Origin: an uncultured Actinomycetes bacterium
GTDB taxonomy: Bacteria; Actinomycetota; Acidimicrobiia; Acidimicrobiales; RAAP-2
NCBI GenBank assembly: GCA_903870905.1
Contig: CAIQEU010000050.1
Coordinates: forward strand, 1-34,171
DNA length: 34,171 bases
Direction of reading: 5' to 3'
Shown here: positions 17,771 to 25,746 of the stretch, piece after piece
How the letters are laid out: every line of letters begins with the position of its first letter
Position numbering within the stretch: position 1 is the first letter of the stretch
Position numbers and translations under genes: made by a program
The notes under the pieces: model-generated
The model's database searches: none
What the model saw: the letters and a program-made list of their open reading frames with translations, nothing else
Told to the model about the DNA's origin: nothing

Positions 17771-18280
17771 GTGGCGCTCCTGCTTCGACCGTTCACGGCT
17801 GCCGACGAGGACGCTGCCCGAGCAGCAGATGAGGAGTCGATGGCGGAGCACCAGCGATTCTTGGTGGGACTCCGAGATGCCCAGACCTGGTCGTCCTACC
17901 TCGAGCGGCTCAGCGACCTCGCGGCGGGGAGGTACCTCGAACCCGGTCTCGTACCCTCCCTCAAGCTCGGTGCCTTCGTCGACGGCGTCCTCGTCGGCCG
18001 AAGCTCACTTCGGCTCGCACTGACCGGCGCGCTCGAACGGGGTCCAGGGCATCTTGGGTACCAGGTGATCCCTGCCCACCGGCGCCGTGGCTACGCCACC
18101 GAGATCCTGCGCCAGAGCCTCATCGTCATCCGGAGCCACGGCGTCGATGCCGTCCGGCTCAGCTGTGACATCGACAACGTGGGATCGGCGACGGTGATTG
18201 AGCGCTGCGGGGGCGTCCTCATCGACACCATTGCCTCGAGCCTCGACGGCAAACCCATCAAGCGCTACGTGATTGCTTGA
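17771..18280 (+). CDS. GNAT-family acetyltransferase (COG3981-like)
   Basis: The 169-residue protein shows LLLRPFTAADEDAARAA at the N-terminus, the strand pair LGAFVDGVLVGRSSLRLALT, and the acetyl-CoA motif HLGYQVIPAHRRRGYATEIL, followed by VRLSCDIDNVGSATVIERCG. This combination is typical of the predicted acetyltransferases of the COG3981 type, whose substrate is unknown. Its TGA stop abuts the TGA of the opposite thioesterase gene in a palindromic TGATCA with no spacer. Confidence 0.87.
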   Translation: MALLLRPFTAADEDAARAADEESMAEHQRFLVGLRDAQTWSSYLERLSDLAAGRYLEPGLVPSLKLGAFVDGVLVGRSSLRLALTGALERGPGHLGYQVIPAHRRRGYATEILRQSLIVIRSHGVDAVRLSCDIDNVGSATVIERCGGVLIDTIASSLDGKPIKRYVIA

Positions 18281-18694
18281 TCAGTCGCGCCTTGGTGGGA
18301 TGGAGTAGGTGACCTGCGCCTTGGCCACCAGCGTCTCCGGCGTCGAAATCGACGCGAGTGCCACATCAACCACAGCGAGTTGCTTACCCAACTTGAGCAG
18401 TGTGCCCACCGCAACGAGGTCTTCCATTGCTGGCTTGCGGAGGAAGTCAATGTGGAGACTGGTGGTCACCGCCAAGGCCACCGGACCGATCTGGGCAACG
18501 ACCGCCAACCACGCAGCGGTGTCGGCCATCGACATCATCGTGGGACCAGAAACGGTGCCACCAGGACGCTCGTTCTGGGCGGTCACGCGGTAGCGGAGGT
18601 TTACCCCTTCGGCACTGACTGCGGTGACCTCGTAGATCTGGGTCGAACCAGCGAAGGCTCGCTCCAAAAATGCGTGGAGTTCGTCGATGGTCAT
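18281..18694 (-). CDS. PaaI-like hotdog thioesterase
   Basis: The 137-residue product is a single hotdog domain. It has the SGPTMMSMADTAAWLAV helix, which carries the catalytic Asp of the PaaI/YbgC-like group, and the strand pair VTTSLHIDFLRKPAMEDLVAVG. Such enzymes hydrolyse acyl-CoA thioesters in small-acid catabolism. It starts at ATG 18694, 23 nt after the epsilon subunit gene, so it is the third gene of a carboxylase beta-epsilon-thioesterase operon. No Shine-Dalgarno is visible, and a GCCGG/CCGGC hairpin lies in the spacer. Confidence 0.85.
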   Translation of the reverse strand: MTIDELHAFLERAFAGSTQIYEVTAVSAEGVNLRYRVTAQNERPGGTVSGPTMMSMADTAAWLAVVAQIGPVALAVTTSLHIDFLRKPAMEDLVAVGTLLKLGKQLAVVDVALASISTPETLVAKAQVTYSIPPRRD

Positions 18695-18717
18695 CGCCGG
18701 CCGAGCCGGCTGCCCAC

Positions 18718-18915
18718 TCACCGAATGCGCCGAGGGTAGGAGACTGCCCGACCGGGGCCGAACGTCCGCCCCGAGAACCGCCACCGGCTGGTGGGTGGCA
18801 CCGATCCGCCGACGACGACCACCGGGGTGAGGAGCGCTTCAGCGGCAACGGTGACGAGGGCCACCACTTCTGCGGGGACCTCTGGTCGGGGCTCCAAGCC
18901 AAGCCGTGCGCTCAC
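18718..18915 (-). CDS. Acyl-CoA carboxylase epsilon subunit
   Basis: The 65-residue protein has an N-terminal [15 protein letters not shown] helix and a C-terminal basic tail with [10 protein letters not shown], which resembles the S-x-W ending of actinobacterial carboxylase epsilon subunits (AccE/PccE). These small proteins hold the alpha-beta carboxylase complex together and raise its activity. Its GTG start overlaps the TGA stop of the beta-subunit gene (GTGA), so translation is coupled. The recognition rests on position and the tail motif, because the family is poorly conserved. Confidence 0.75.
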   Translation of the reverse strand: MSARLGLEPRPEVPAEVVALVTVAAEALLTPVVVVGGSVPPTSRWRFSGRTFGPGRAVSYPRRIR

Positions 18916-20468
18916 AGCGGGATGTTCCCGTGCTTACGCTGCGGCAACTTCTCGCGCTTGGTGGACAGCATCTCCAAGCTGCGGGTCAGCACTCGACGGG
19001 TCTCCGACGGGGCGATGACATCGTCGACGTAACCACGCTCGGCGGCTTGGTAGGGGTTGGCGTAGCGCTCGGCGTACTCATCGGTCAGCTCTGCTCGACG
19101 AGCGACGGGGTCGTCGGCGCTGGCGAGCTCTCGGCGGTAGACGATCTCGACGGCACCAGCCGAACCCATGACCGCGAGTTCTGCCGACGGCCAGGCGAAG
19201 GCGAGGTCGCAGCCAATGGACTTGGAGTTCATGACGACGTAGGCGCCGCCGTAGGCCTTGCGGGTGATGACCTGAATCCGAGGAACCGTCGCTTCGCAGT
19301 AGGCGTAGAGCAACTTCGCACCGTGCTTGATGATCCCGTTGTACTCCTGGTCGGTTCCTGGCATGAAGCCAGGGACGTCCACGAAGGTGATGAGAGGGAT
19401 GTTGAAGGCGTCACAGGTCCGCACGAACCGAGCAGCCTTCTCCGAGGACTCGATGTCGAGCACGCCGGCGAGGACCGAGGGCTGGTTCCCGACAATGCCG
19501 ACCGGGCGGCCGTCGATCCGCGCGAATCCACAGGTGATCTGCGCAGCGAAGCGCTGGTGGACTTCTAAGTACTCGCCATCGTCGACCACCGAGGTGATGA
19601 CCGCCTTCATGTCGTAGGGCATGTTGGGCGATGCCGGCAGGATCGTGTCGAGTTCGGGGCAGAGTCGATCAGCATCATCGTCAGAGCGATCCCGAGGAGG
19701 CTCTTCGACGTTGTTGGACGGGAGGAACGACAACAGCGCCTTGACCTCATCGAGACAGGCATGTTCGTCGGGCAGCACGAAGTTGGCCACACCGGATTTG
19801 CTGGCGTGGCTCATTGCGCCACCGAGCTGCTCCAAGGTGACGTCTTCGCCAGTCACGGTCTTGACGACATCAGGGCCGGTGATGAACATGTGGCTGGTCT
19901 GATCCACCATGAAGATGAAGTCGGTCATCGCCGGGCTGTAGACCGCACCACCAGCACATGGCCCGAGGATCACCGAGATCTGCGGGATGACCCCAGAGGC
20001 CTCCACGTTGCGGCGGAAGATCCCACCATAGGAGTGGAGCGAGACCACGCCTTCTTGGATGCGAGCACCGGCACCGTCGTTGAGGCCGATCATGGGGACC
20101 CCGAGGCTGTTGGCCAAGTCCATGATCTTGTGGATCTTCTCGGCGAAGACCTCGCCGAGTGCGCCGCCGTAGACGGTGAAGTCTTGGGAGAACACGCAGA
20201 CCTTTCGGCCGTCAATGGTCCCAAATCCAGTGATCACGCCGTCGGTGTAGGGGCGGTAGTCCTCAAGGCCCATGCCATGTGCCCGGTGACGAGCGAGCAT
20301 GTCGAGCTCTTGGAAGGAGCCTTCATCGAGCAGGTAGTCGATGCGCTCGCGGGCCGTGAGCTTCCCCTTGGCATGCTGGCGCTCTATCGATGCTGGAGAT
20401 CCAGCAGCGAGGGCTTCTGCCTTTCGTTCTGCGAGGCCGGCGAGGAGCTGAGACATGGCGTGATCCAT
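18912..20468 (-). CDS. pccB: Acyl-CoA carboxylase beta (carboxyltransferase) subunit
   Basis: The 518-residue carboxyltransferase moves CO2 from carboxybiotin to an acyl-CoA. It has [19 protein letters not shown], the first crotonase half with [16 protein letters not shown] (169-184), [11 protein letters not shown], and the second half with [19 protein letters not shown] and [19 protein letters not shown]. The residue that sets substrate choice in Streptomyces PccB (Asp in GGAYDVM) is Val411 here, which suggests acetyl-CoA or a mixed range rather than propionyl-CoA alone. The biotin-carrying alpha subunit is not in the window. ATG 20468 lies 7 nt after a TAGTCT box. Confidence 0.93.
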   Translation of the reverse strand: MDHAMSQLLAGLAERKAEALAAGSPASIERQHAKGKLTARERIDYLLDEGSFQELDMLARHRAHGMGLEDYRPYTDGVITGFGTIDGRKVCVFSQDFTVYGGALGEVFAEKIHKIMDLANSLGVPMIGLNDGAGARIQEGVVSLHSYGGIFRRNVEASGVIPQISVILGPCAGGAVYSPAMTDFIFMVDQTSHMFITGPDVVKTVTGEDVTLEQLGGAMSHASKSGVANFVLPDEHACLDEVKALLSFLPSNNVEEPPRDRSDDDADRLCPELDTILPASPNMPYDMKAVITSVVDDGEYLEVHQRFAAQITCGFARIDGRPVGIVGNQPSVLAGVLDIESSEKAARFVRTCDAFNIPLITFVDVPGFMPGTDQEYNGIIKHGAKLLYAYCEATVPRIQVITRKAYGGAYVVMNSKSIGCDLAFAWPSAELAVMGSAGAVEIVYRRELASADDPVARRAELTDEYAERYANPYQAAERGYVDDVIAPSETRRVLTRSLEMLSTKREKLPQRKHGNIPL

Positions 20469-20475
20469 GCTGTGC

Positions 20476-20481
20476 AGACTA
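20476..20481 (-). promoter_or_regulatory. -10 box (TAGTCT), leaderless carboxylase operon
   Basis: TAGTCT on the minus strand ends 7 nt before ATG 20468. It separates the carboxylase operon from the ccr-epimerase operon upstream on the same strand. Confidence 0.5.
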
Positions 20482-20537
20482 CAAGAGCAGGGAGGAACCC
20501 TCGCCTCGCTGCTCGCCCACCGAAGCCGCCGTGATCC

Positions 20538-20948
20538 CTACTCCTGGACGAGTTCGATCAACGTTCCGAACGAGGTCTTCGGGTGCACGAAGGCCACCGT
20601 CGTCCCACGCGATCCAGGACGCGGGGCCTCGTCGATGACCCGACCACCCATGGCCTTGATCGACTCGAGTGCCTCGGCGCAATTGGCCACTCGGTAGCCA
20701 ATGTGGTGGAGTCCTTCGCCCTTGTTGGCCAAGTACTTGGCAACCGGCGAGTCGTCTCGGGTCGGGGTGAGGAGCTGGACGTAGGAGTCGGCAACTTTGA
20801 GGAGGGCTTCTTCAACGCCATCGGACTCCACGCGCTCGCGGTGGTCCACGGTCGCTCCGAAGGCCTCCTGATACCACGCAATGGCGGCTTCTAAGTCGTT
20901 CACCGCGATGGCCACGTGGTCGATTTCAGTCAGGAGCAACTCGGTCAT
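20538..20948 (-). CDS. mce: Methylmalonyl-/ethylmalonyl-CoA epimerase
   Basis: The 136-residue protein is a vicinal-oxygen-chelate fold. The metal ligands are visible: His in IDHVAIAV, Gln in SYVQLLTP, His in GLHHIGYRV, and Glu in GTLIELVQE. It inverts C2 of methylmalonyl-CoA, and the same enzyme acts on ethylmalonyl-CoA in the ethylmalonyl-CoA pathway. It is 11 nt downstream of ccr with an AGAGGA ribosome binding site, so the two are co-transcribed. That favours ethylmalonyl-CoA, the product of Ccr, as a physiological substrate and links Ccr stereochemistry to the mutase. Confidence 0.94.
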   Translation of the reverse strand: MTELLLTEIDHVAIAVNDLEAAIAWYQEAFGATVDHRERVESDGVEEALLKVADSYVQLLTPTRDDSPVAKYLANKGEGLHHIGYRVANCAEALESIKAMGGRVIDEAPRPGSRGTTVAFVHPKTSFGTLIELVQE

Positions 20949-20959
20949 GTCGTTTCCTC

Positions 20960-22300
20960 TCAGGCGCCGTGTCGACGGAAGATGGTGAGGCGGTCCTCGC
21001 CGACCTGAGCGCGCAGCTCAGGGTTCGTGATCCCAAGTCCTGGGGCAGGAGCGGCACAGAGCACGCCGATCTTGCCCTCATGGAGGTTGTGGTGCACCTG
21101 GTAGGCAGCGTCACCGACGGTGGCCAAGGTCTCAACCGCAGACAGCGGTGGCACGATCTTGCCTTCGCAGATGAGCTGGTTGGCCGCCCACGCTTCTCGG
21201 TAGTTGGCGAAGTGGGAGCCAATGATGGACTTGAGCTTCATCCAGAGGTGGCGGTTGTCGTACTCGATCATGTAGCCAGACGTCGCAGCACAGGTCACGA
21301 TCTTTCCGGCCCGCTTGGTCACGAACACACTGGCGCCCATGGTGGAGCGACCGGGGTGCTCGAAGACCATGTCGACGTCGTCACCGACGAGGGCACGGAT
21401 GTCCTTGCCCAGTCGACGCCACTCCGACTCATCCTGGGTGTGCTCGTCCTTCCAGAACTTGTAGCCCTTCTCTCGACGATCGATGACGTGCTCCACGCCG
21501 AGGTCGTGCATGAGGGCCACCTTCTCTGGGCTCGACACGACGGCCACAGGGGTTCCCCCTCCGTTCAGCACGTACTGCACGCCGTAGGAGCCAATGCCGC
21601 CCGATGCACCCCAGACGAGCACCTTGTCACCTTGGGTCATGTGGCCGGCGTTCGGGGAGACGACCATGCGGTACGCCGTCGAGTTGCACAGCGCGTTCAC
21701 CGCTGCTTCTTCCCACGTCAGATGCGTGGGCTTCGGCATCAACTGGTTGGCCTTCACCACCGAGATATCGGCGAGACCGCCGAAATTGGTCTCAAAGCCC
21801 CAGATGCGCTGGTTGGCGGCGAGCATGGAGTCGTTGTGGGCCGAGGGGTCTTGGTCATCGACGTAGTTGCAGTGGACGGTGACTTGGTCCCCAACCTTCC
21901 AGTTGCGAACCGCTGAGCCCGTGCGGAGCACGACGCCCGAGGCATCGGAGCCGACCACGTGGTAGTCGAGAGCGTGGCGCTTGCCCCAGATGCTCTCCTT
22001 GCCGAGCCGGTCGAGGAAGCCGAACGTCGACAGCGGCTCGAAGATCGAGGTCCACACGGTGTTGAAGTTGATCGACGAGGCCATGACGGCGATGTAGCAC
22101 TCATCGGGTGCCAGTTCAGGAATCGCCACCTCGCCAACGTGCAGGCTCAAGCGGGGATCCTTCTCTTCGCTGGCAAGTCCAGCGAACATGTCCTGCTCAG
22201 AACGCAGCACGAATGCTGCACGGGTGGACTCCGGCATGGGGAGCGCTGCGAGCTCGTCGCCCGACGCCCCAGCCGCTGCGGCCTCAAGGATGGTGGTCAT
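20960..22300 (-). CDS. ccr: Crotonyl-CoA carboxylase/reductase
   Basis: The 446-residue medium-chain dehydrogenase-type enzyme reductively carboxylates crotonyl-CoA to ethylmalonyl-CoA with NADPH and CO2. The CO2-binding residues known from the Kitasatospora enzyme (Asn81, Phe170, Glu171, His365) correspond to Asn80, Phe169, Glu170 and His363 here, in SSINFNTVW, IWGFETNFGG and IIGSHFANY. This separates it from plain crotonyl-CoA reductases. The nucleotide motif is WGASGGIGSYG (230-240). ATG 22300 lies 7 nt after a TAGGGT box, so the TTG 6 bases upstream is not used. It is the key enzyme of the ethylmalonyl-CoA pathway. Confidence 0.97.
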   Translation of the reverse strand: MTTILEAAAAGASGDELAALPMPESTRAAFVLRSEQDMFAGLASEEKDPRLSLHVGEVAIPELAPDECYIAVMASSINFNTVWTSIFEPLSTFGFLDRLGKESIWGKRHALDYHVVGSDASGVVLRTGSAVRNWKVGDQVTVHCNYVDDQDPSAHNDSMLAANQRIWGFETNFGGLADISVVKANQLMPKPTHLTWEEAAVNALCNSTAYRMVVSPNAGHMTQGDKVLVWGASGGIGSYGVQYVLNGGGTPVAVVSSPEKVALMHDLGVEHVIDRREKGYKFWKDEHTQDESEWRRLGKDIRALVGDDVDMVFEHPGRSTMGASVFVTKRAGKIVTCAATSGYMIEYDNRHLWMKLKSIIGSHFANYREAWAANQLICEGKIVPPLSAVETLATVGDAAYQVHHNLHEGKIGVLCAAPAPGLGITNPELRAQVGEDRLTIFRRHGA

Positions 22301-22307
22301 GGCCAAA

Positions 22308-22313
22308 ACCCTA
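22308..22313 (-). promoter_or_regulatory. -10 box (TAGGGT), leaderless ccr operon
   Basis: TAGGGT on the minus strand ends 7 nt before ATG 22300. The thiolase promoter faces away from it about 45 bp further on, so both could answer to a shared regulator in 22301-22391. Confidence 0.5.
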
Positions 22314-22357
22314 GCGTTGGCGACCTGGCCGTGAGCGAGGGTGGATCAGGAGTGTCC

Positions 22358-22363
22358 TAGGCT
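22358..22363 (+). promoter_or_regulatory. -10 box (TAGGCT) of the thiolase gene
   Basis: TAGGCT lies 28 nt before ATG 22392. The short leader includes a strong AAGGAGG ribosome binding site at 22380-22386. Confidence 0.45.
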
Positions 22364-22391
22364 CTGAGCCGTTCCATAGAAGGAGGACCTC

Positions 22392-23573
22392 ATGGCCGGA
22401 ACCGTCATCGTCGCAGGTGCTCGCACCCCCATTGGCAAGCTGTCTGGCGCACTCGCCAGTTTCTCAGCTGCAGAGCTCGGTGGCTTCGCCATCGCCGAGG
22501 CGCTGAAGCGCGCCGGGATCACCGGTGACCAGGTCGACATGGTCATCATGGGCCACGTCATCGAGGCTGGAGCTGGTCAGATCACTGCCCGCCAAGCAGC
22601 CATTGCCGGTGGCATCCCGATGTCAGTTCCCGCCACCACCATCAACAAGGTCTGCCTCTCGGGCCTCAACGCCATCTACCTCGCCGACCTCATGATCAAC
22701 GCCGGCGAAGCCGACATCGTGGTCGCCGGCGGCATGGAGTCCATGACCAACGCCCCGTACCTGCTCCCCGGCGCTCGTGCTGGCTACCGAATCGGCGACA
22801 ACTCGGTGATCGACTCGATGATGTACGACGGGCTCACCTGTGCATTCGACGACTGCGCCATGGGCCTCGCCACCGATCGCTACAACCAGAAACTCGGCGT
22901 CACCCGTGAGCGCCAAGACCAATTCGCCGCTGCCAGCCACGCCAAGGCCGCAGCCGCCATTGCCGCTGGGAAGATGGCCGAGGAGATTGTTCCCGTGTCG
23001 GTGCCCCAGCGCAAGGGTGACCCGAAGATTGTGGACACCGACGAAGGCGTCCGCGCCGACACCACCTTCGACTCCCTCCAGGGCCTCCGCCCCGCCTTCG
23101 ACAAGGAGGGCACCATCACCGCTGGGAACGCCAGCCAGATCTCCGATGGTGGCGCAGCCGTCATCGTGATGTCCAAGGCCAAGGCTCAAGAACTCGGCAT
23201 CGCTCCCCTCGGCGAGCTCCTCGGATTCGGCGAAGTCGCTGGTCCCGATGCGTCGCTGCTCACCCAGCCCTCCCGTGCGATTCAGAAGGCGCTGGCCAAG
23301 GCGAACCTGACGGCCGCCGACATCGACCTGTTCGAAATGAACGAGGCCTTCGCCGCCGTTGGTTTGGCGTCGGCTGACGAGCTCGGCATCGACGAGGCCA
23401 AGGTCAACGTCAACGGTGGCGCCATCGCCCTCGGTCACCCGCTCGGCATGTCGGGAACCCGCGTGGCCCTCACCGCCCTCTACGAGCTGAAGCGTCGTGG
23501 CGGCGGCACGGCTGCGGTTGCGCTCTGCGGCGGTGGTGGCCAAGGCGACGCGGCGATCTTCCGCAGCCTCTAA
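22392..23573 (+). CDS. Acetyl-CoA C-acetyltransferase (thiolase)
   Basis: The 393-residue enzyme condenses two acetyl-CoA to acetoacetyl-CoA. The nucleophile Cys is in NKVCLSGLNAIYLA, the second active-site group in NEAFAAVGLA, and the C-terminal His and Cys in GGAIALGHPLGMSGTR and ALCGGGGQGDAA. This is the biosynthetic AtoB/PhaA type by length and motifs. It is divergent from ccr and would supply the C4 unit that the 3-hydroxybutyryl-CoA dehydrogenase and a crotonase turn into crotonyl-CoA. It has the best Shine-Dalgarno in the window and a strong terminator. Confidence 0.96.
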   Translation: MAGTVIVAGARTPIGKLSGALASFSAAELGGFAIAEALKRAGITGDQVDMVIMGHVIEAGAGQITARQAAIAGGIPMSVPATTINKVCLSGLNAIYLADLMINAGEADIVVAGGMESMTNAPYLLPGARAGYRIGDNSVIDSMMYDGLTCAFDDCAMGLATDRYNQKLGVTRERQDQFAAASHAKAAAAIAAGKMAEEIVPVSVPQRKGDPKIVDTDEGVRADTTFDSLQGLRPAFDKEGTITAGNASQISDGGAAVIVMSKAKAQELGIAPLGELLGFGEVAGPDASLLTQPSRAIQKALAKANLTAADIDLFEMNEAFAAVGLASADELGIDEAKVNVNGGAIALGHPLGMSGTRVALTALYELKRRGGGTAAVALCGGGGQGDAAIFRSL

Positions 23574-23592
23574 GCATCGAGCACCTCTGCTG

Positions 23593-23621
23593 GAGAACCC
23601 CCGCCGATGGCGGGGGTTCTC
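23593..23621 (+). terminator. Bidirectional terminator hairpin
   Basis: GAGAACCCCCGCC (23593-23605) pairs perfectly with 23609-23621 around a GAT loop, a 13-bp stem between the convergent thiolase and sixA genes. In the minus direction the arm ends in AGAACCCC-type sequence and no long U-tract is present on either side. Confidence 0.75.
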
Positions 23622-23633
23622 TGCGTTGGCGAC

Positions 23634-24152
23634 CTACTTCTTGGATTTGCCCCGAATGAACGCGACGAGGCGACCAGTCCCGGGAACAATCTCGCTGACC
23701 ACGTCAGCAGGGAACTCCACGATGGCCAAGGAGCAGACGGGAGTCTCACGCTCAGAGCGATACTTCTCCTTGAGGAGATCCTCTCGCAGGAGGCCGAGGT
23801 AGGGCTCATGCCCACACAGCAGCAGAGAACTCGTGTGGGGGTAGCCCGTCATGAGGTACCGCAGGCCATCGACGTCTGCGGTGTAGATCGTGTCGCTGTA
23901 CTCAATGCGTGGCCGTAGGCCACTGGCCGACACCACGGTCTGGAGGGTCTGCTGGCACCGCAGTGCCGTTGAGCACACCACGAGCTCGGGGAACTGCACG
24001 TCGTCGAGGACCGTTGGCGATGCGTCGATCCATTCACCGAGTGCCGTGGCCTGGCGAAGGCCCTTCTTCGTGAGTGGGCGGGACTTGTCCTCGGGGCCGC
24101 CTTGGTCGTCCTTGGTTGCCTTGGCATGTCGGAGCATCCAAATCGTCGCCAT
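23634..24152 (-). CDS. sixA: SixA-like phosphohistidine phosphatase
   Basis: The 172-residue histidine-phosphatase-superfamily protein has the RHG-type motif near the start as WMLRHAKATKDD, with SRPLTKKGLRQA after it, VVCSTALRCQQT, and the second catalytic His in LLCGHEPYLG. The short length and R-H-A-K motif point to the SixA group, which removes phosphate from phosphohistidine in signalling or phosphotransfer proteins. The target here is unknown. ATG 24152 has a GGAGG ribosome binding site. It is divergent from uppP. Confidence 0.9.
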   Translation of the reverse strand: MATIWMLRHAKATKDDQGGPEDKSRPLTKKGLRQATALGEWIDASPTVLDDVQFPELVVCSTALRCQQTLQTVVSASGLRPRIEYSDTIYTADVDGLRYLMTGYPHTSSLLLCGHEPYLGLLREDLLKEKYRSERETPVCSLAIVEFPADVVSEIVPGTGRLVAFIRGKSKK

Positions 24153-24205
24153 CGCTCCTCCGTTCTCATTCCGTCATCGAGCACTCGTGTGCTGTCATTC
24201 TCCCC

Positions 24206-24211
24206 TAGCCT
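24206..24211 (+). promoter_or_regulatory. -10 box (TAGCCT) of uppP
   Basis: TAGCCT lies 28 nt before GTG 24240, and the leader carries a GGAGGA ribosome binding site. Confidence 0.4.
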
Positions 24212-24239
24212 ACGGAGCGCCACACATTGGAGGAACCAC

Positions 24240-25133
24240 GTGTACTTGAGCGCCGTAGCGAACCACCTGACCTACGTCCAAGCCATCATCTTGGGAGTAC
24301 TCCAAGGCGTTACCGAGCTCTTCCCCGTCTCCTCCCTCGGCCACTCCGTGATCCTGCCCCAAATCTTCGGATGGACTGGCATCGTCGATGCCGAGTCCTC
24401 GCAGAGCACGTCGAATTTCCTCACCTTCTTGGTTGGACTCCACGTCGGCACGGCACTTGCGCTCATCGTCTTCTACTGGCGTGACTGGGGTCGCATCATC
24501 GCCGGACTGTGGTCCTCAACCAAAGCTCGAAAAGTCTCGACCTCCGCCGAGCACCTGGCCTGGCTCATCATCGTTGGCTCCGTTCCCGTTGGCATCGCCG
24601 GACTGGTCTTGGAGAAGCACCTGCGCTCGATCTTCGCCAAGCCCACGTGGGCTGCAGCGTTCCTCATGTTGAACGGCATCGTCTTGTTCATTGGCGAGCG
24701 AGTCCGCACCTCGCAGAAGGCTCGCCACGGACGGAGTTCGCGACGGTCGATGACGCTCAAATCTCTGTCGTATCGAGATGGCTTCATCGTGGGCGCCAGT
24801 CAAATTCTGGCGCTCTTCGCCGGATTCTCCCGATCGGGTGTGTCGATCGTCACCGGCCTCATCCGAGGACTCAACCACGACGACGCTGCGAAGTTCTCGT
24901 TCTTGCTGGCGACGCCCATCATCTTGGCGGCGGGGCTCTACAAGTTGCCGACGCTCTTCACGAGCTCCGGCAAGGAGATCCTCGGCCAGGTGGTCGTGGG
25001 AGCCATTGCCGCAGCCATCGCTGCCTACTTCTCGGTTCGGTTCCTCTCGAAGTGGTTCACCACGAAGACCCTGCTCCCCTTCGCCATCTACTGCGTGGGT
25101 GCGGGGGCAATCTTCATGGCCCTCGTCATCTGA
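24240..25133 (+). CDS. uppP: Undecaprenyl-diphosphate phosphatase
   Basis: The 297-residue integral membrane enzyme dephosphorylates undecaprenyl diphosphate to recycle the lipid carrier of peptidoglycan synthesis. Both family motifs are present: GVTELFPVSSLGHSVI (about residues 23-38) with the catalytic Glu and the S-x-G-H element, and GFSRSGVSIVTGL with the catalytic Arg. Seven to eight hydrophobic segments follow the BacA/UppP pattern. GTG 24240 has a GGAGGA site 5 nt upstream; longer in-frame extensions overlap the promoter. It is convergent with recR, with 8 nt between. Confidence 0.96.
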   Translation: MYLSAVANHLTYVQAIILGVLQGVTELFPVSSLGHSVILPQIFGWTGIVDAESSQSTSNFLTFLVGLHVGTALALIVFYWRDWGRIIAGLWSSTKARKVSTSAEHLAWLIIVGSVPVGIAGLVLEKHLRSIFAKPTWAAAFLMLNGIVLFIGERVRTSQKARHGRSSRRSMTLKSLSYRDGFIVGASQILALFAGFSRSGVSIVTGLIRGLNHDDAAKFSFLLATPIILAAGLYKLPTLFTSSGKEILGQVVVGAIAAAIAAYFSVRFLSKWFTTKTLLPFAIYCVGAGAIFMALVI

Positions 25134-25141
25134 GGATGACG

Positions 25142-25744
25142 TCAGGCCTCTAAGTCCCGACGACCTTCGAGGGCACGACCGAGCGTCATCTCATCGGCGT
25201 ACTCGAGGTCACCACCAACGGGAACCCCAGCGGCGATCTTCGTGACCTTGGCCACCTTCGGACGGAGCAGGCGAGAGAGGTAGAGCGCAGTGGTGTCGCC
25301 TTCAACGTTGGGGTTCGTGCAGAGGATGACCTCGGTAACGACGCCGTCTTGGACGCGAGCTTCGAGCTCTGCGATCTTCAACTGCTCCGGTCCAATTCCC
25401 TCCAAGGGACTGAGACCACCGTGGAGGACGTGGTAGCGACCAGCGAAGCTCCCTGATCGCTCCACCACCATCAGGTCTCTCGGGTCTTGCACCACGCAGA
25501 TCACCGATGGGTCGCGCCGGTCATCGGCACAGATCGGGCAGAGTTGTCCGCCCTCGGCAACAGAGCAGCAAATGGGGCAGAACGTCGTGCGCTCCTTCAT
25601 CTCTCGGATGGCACTCGAGAGTCGCTCGGCTTCGTCTCGAGGGGTCCGCAATAAGAAGAACGCCAGACGAGCCGCATTCTTCGGGCCAATGCCGGGAAGA
25701 CGGGCGAATTCGTCGATGAGGTTGCGCAGTGGTCCTGGATACAC
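25142..25744 (-). CDS. recR: Recombination protein RecR
   Basis: The 200-residue protein has all RecR parts: a helix-hairpin-helix (LPGIGPKNAARLAFFLL), a four-Cys zinc finger (Cys56, 59, 69, 72 in CPICC and CPIC), a Toprim domain (SVICVVQDPRDLMVVERSG, then VILCTNPNVEGDTTALYL), and a C-terminal GVPVGGDLEYADEMTLGRAL with the Walker-B-like element. It acts with RecO to load RecA on gapped DNA. Its GTG start is only 2 nt after the dnaX stop, so it is translationally coupled. The ybaB gene often found between these two is absent. Confidence 0.97.
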   Translation of the reverse strand: MYPGPLRNLIDEFARLPGIGPKNAARLAFFLLRTPRDEAERLSSAIREMKERTTFCPICCSVAEGGQLCPICADDRRDPSVICVVQDPRDLMVVERSGSFAGRYHVLHGGLSPLEGIGPEQLKIAELEARVQDGVVTEVILCTNPNVEGDTTALYLSRLLRPKVAKVTKIAAGVPVGGDLEYADEMTLGRALEGRRDLEA

Positions 25745-25746
25745 CG

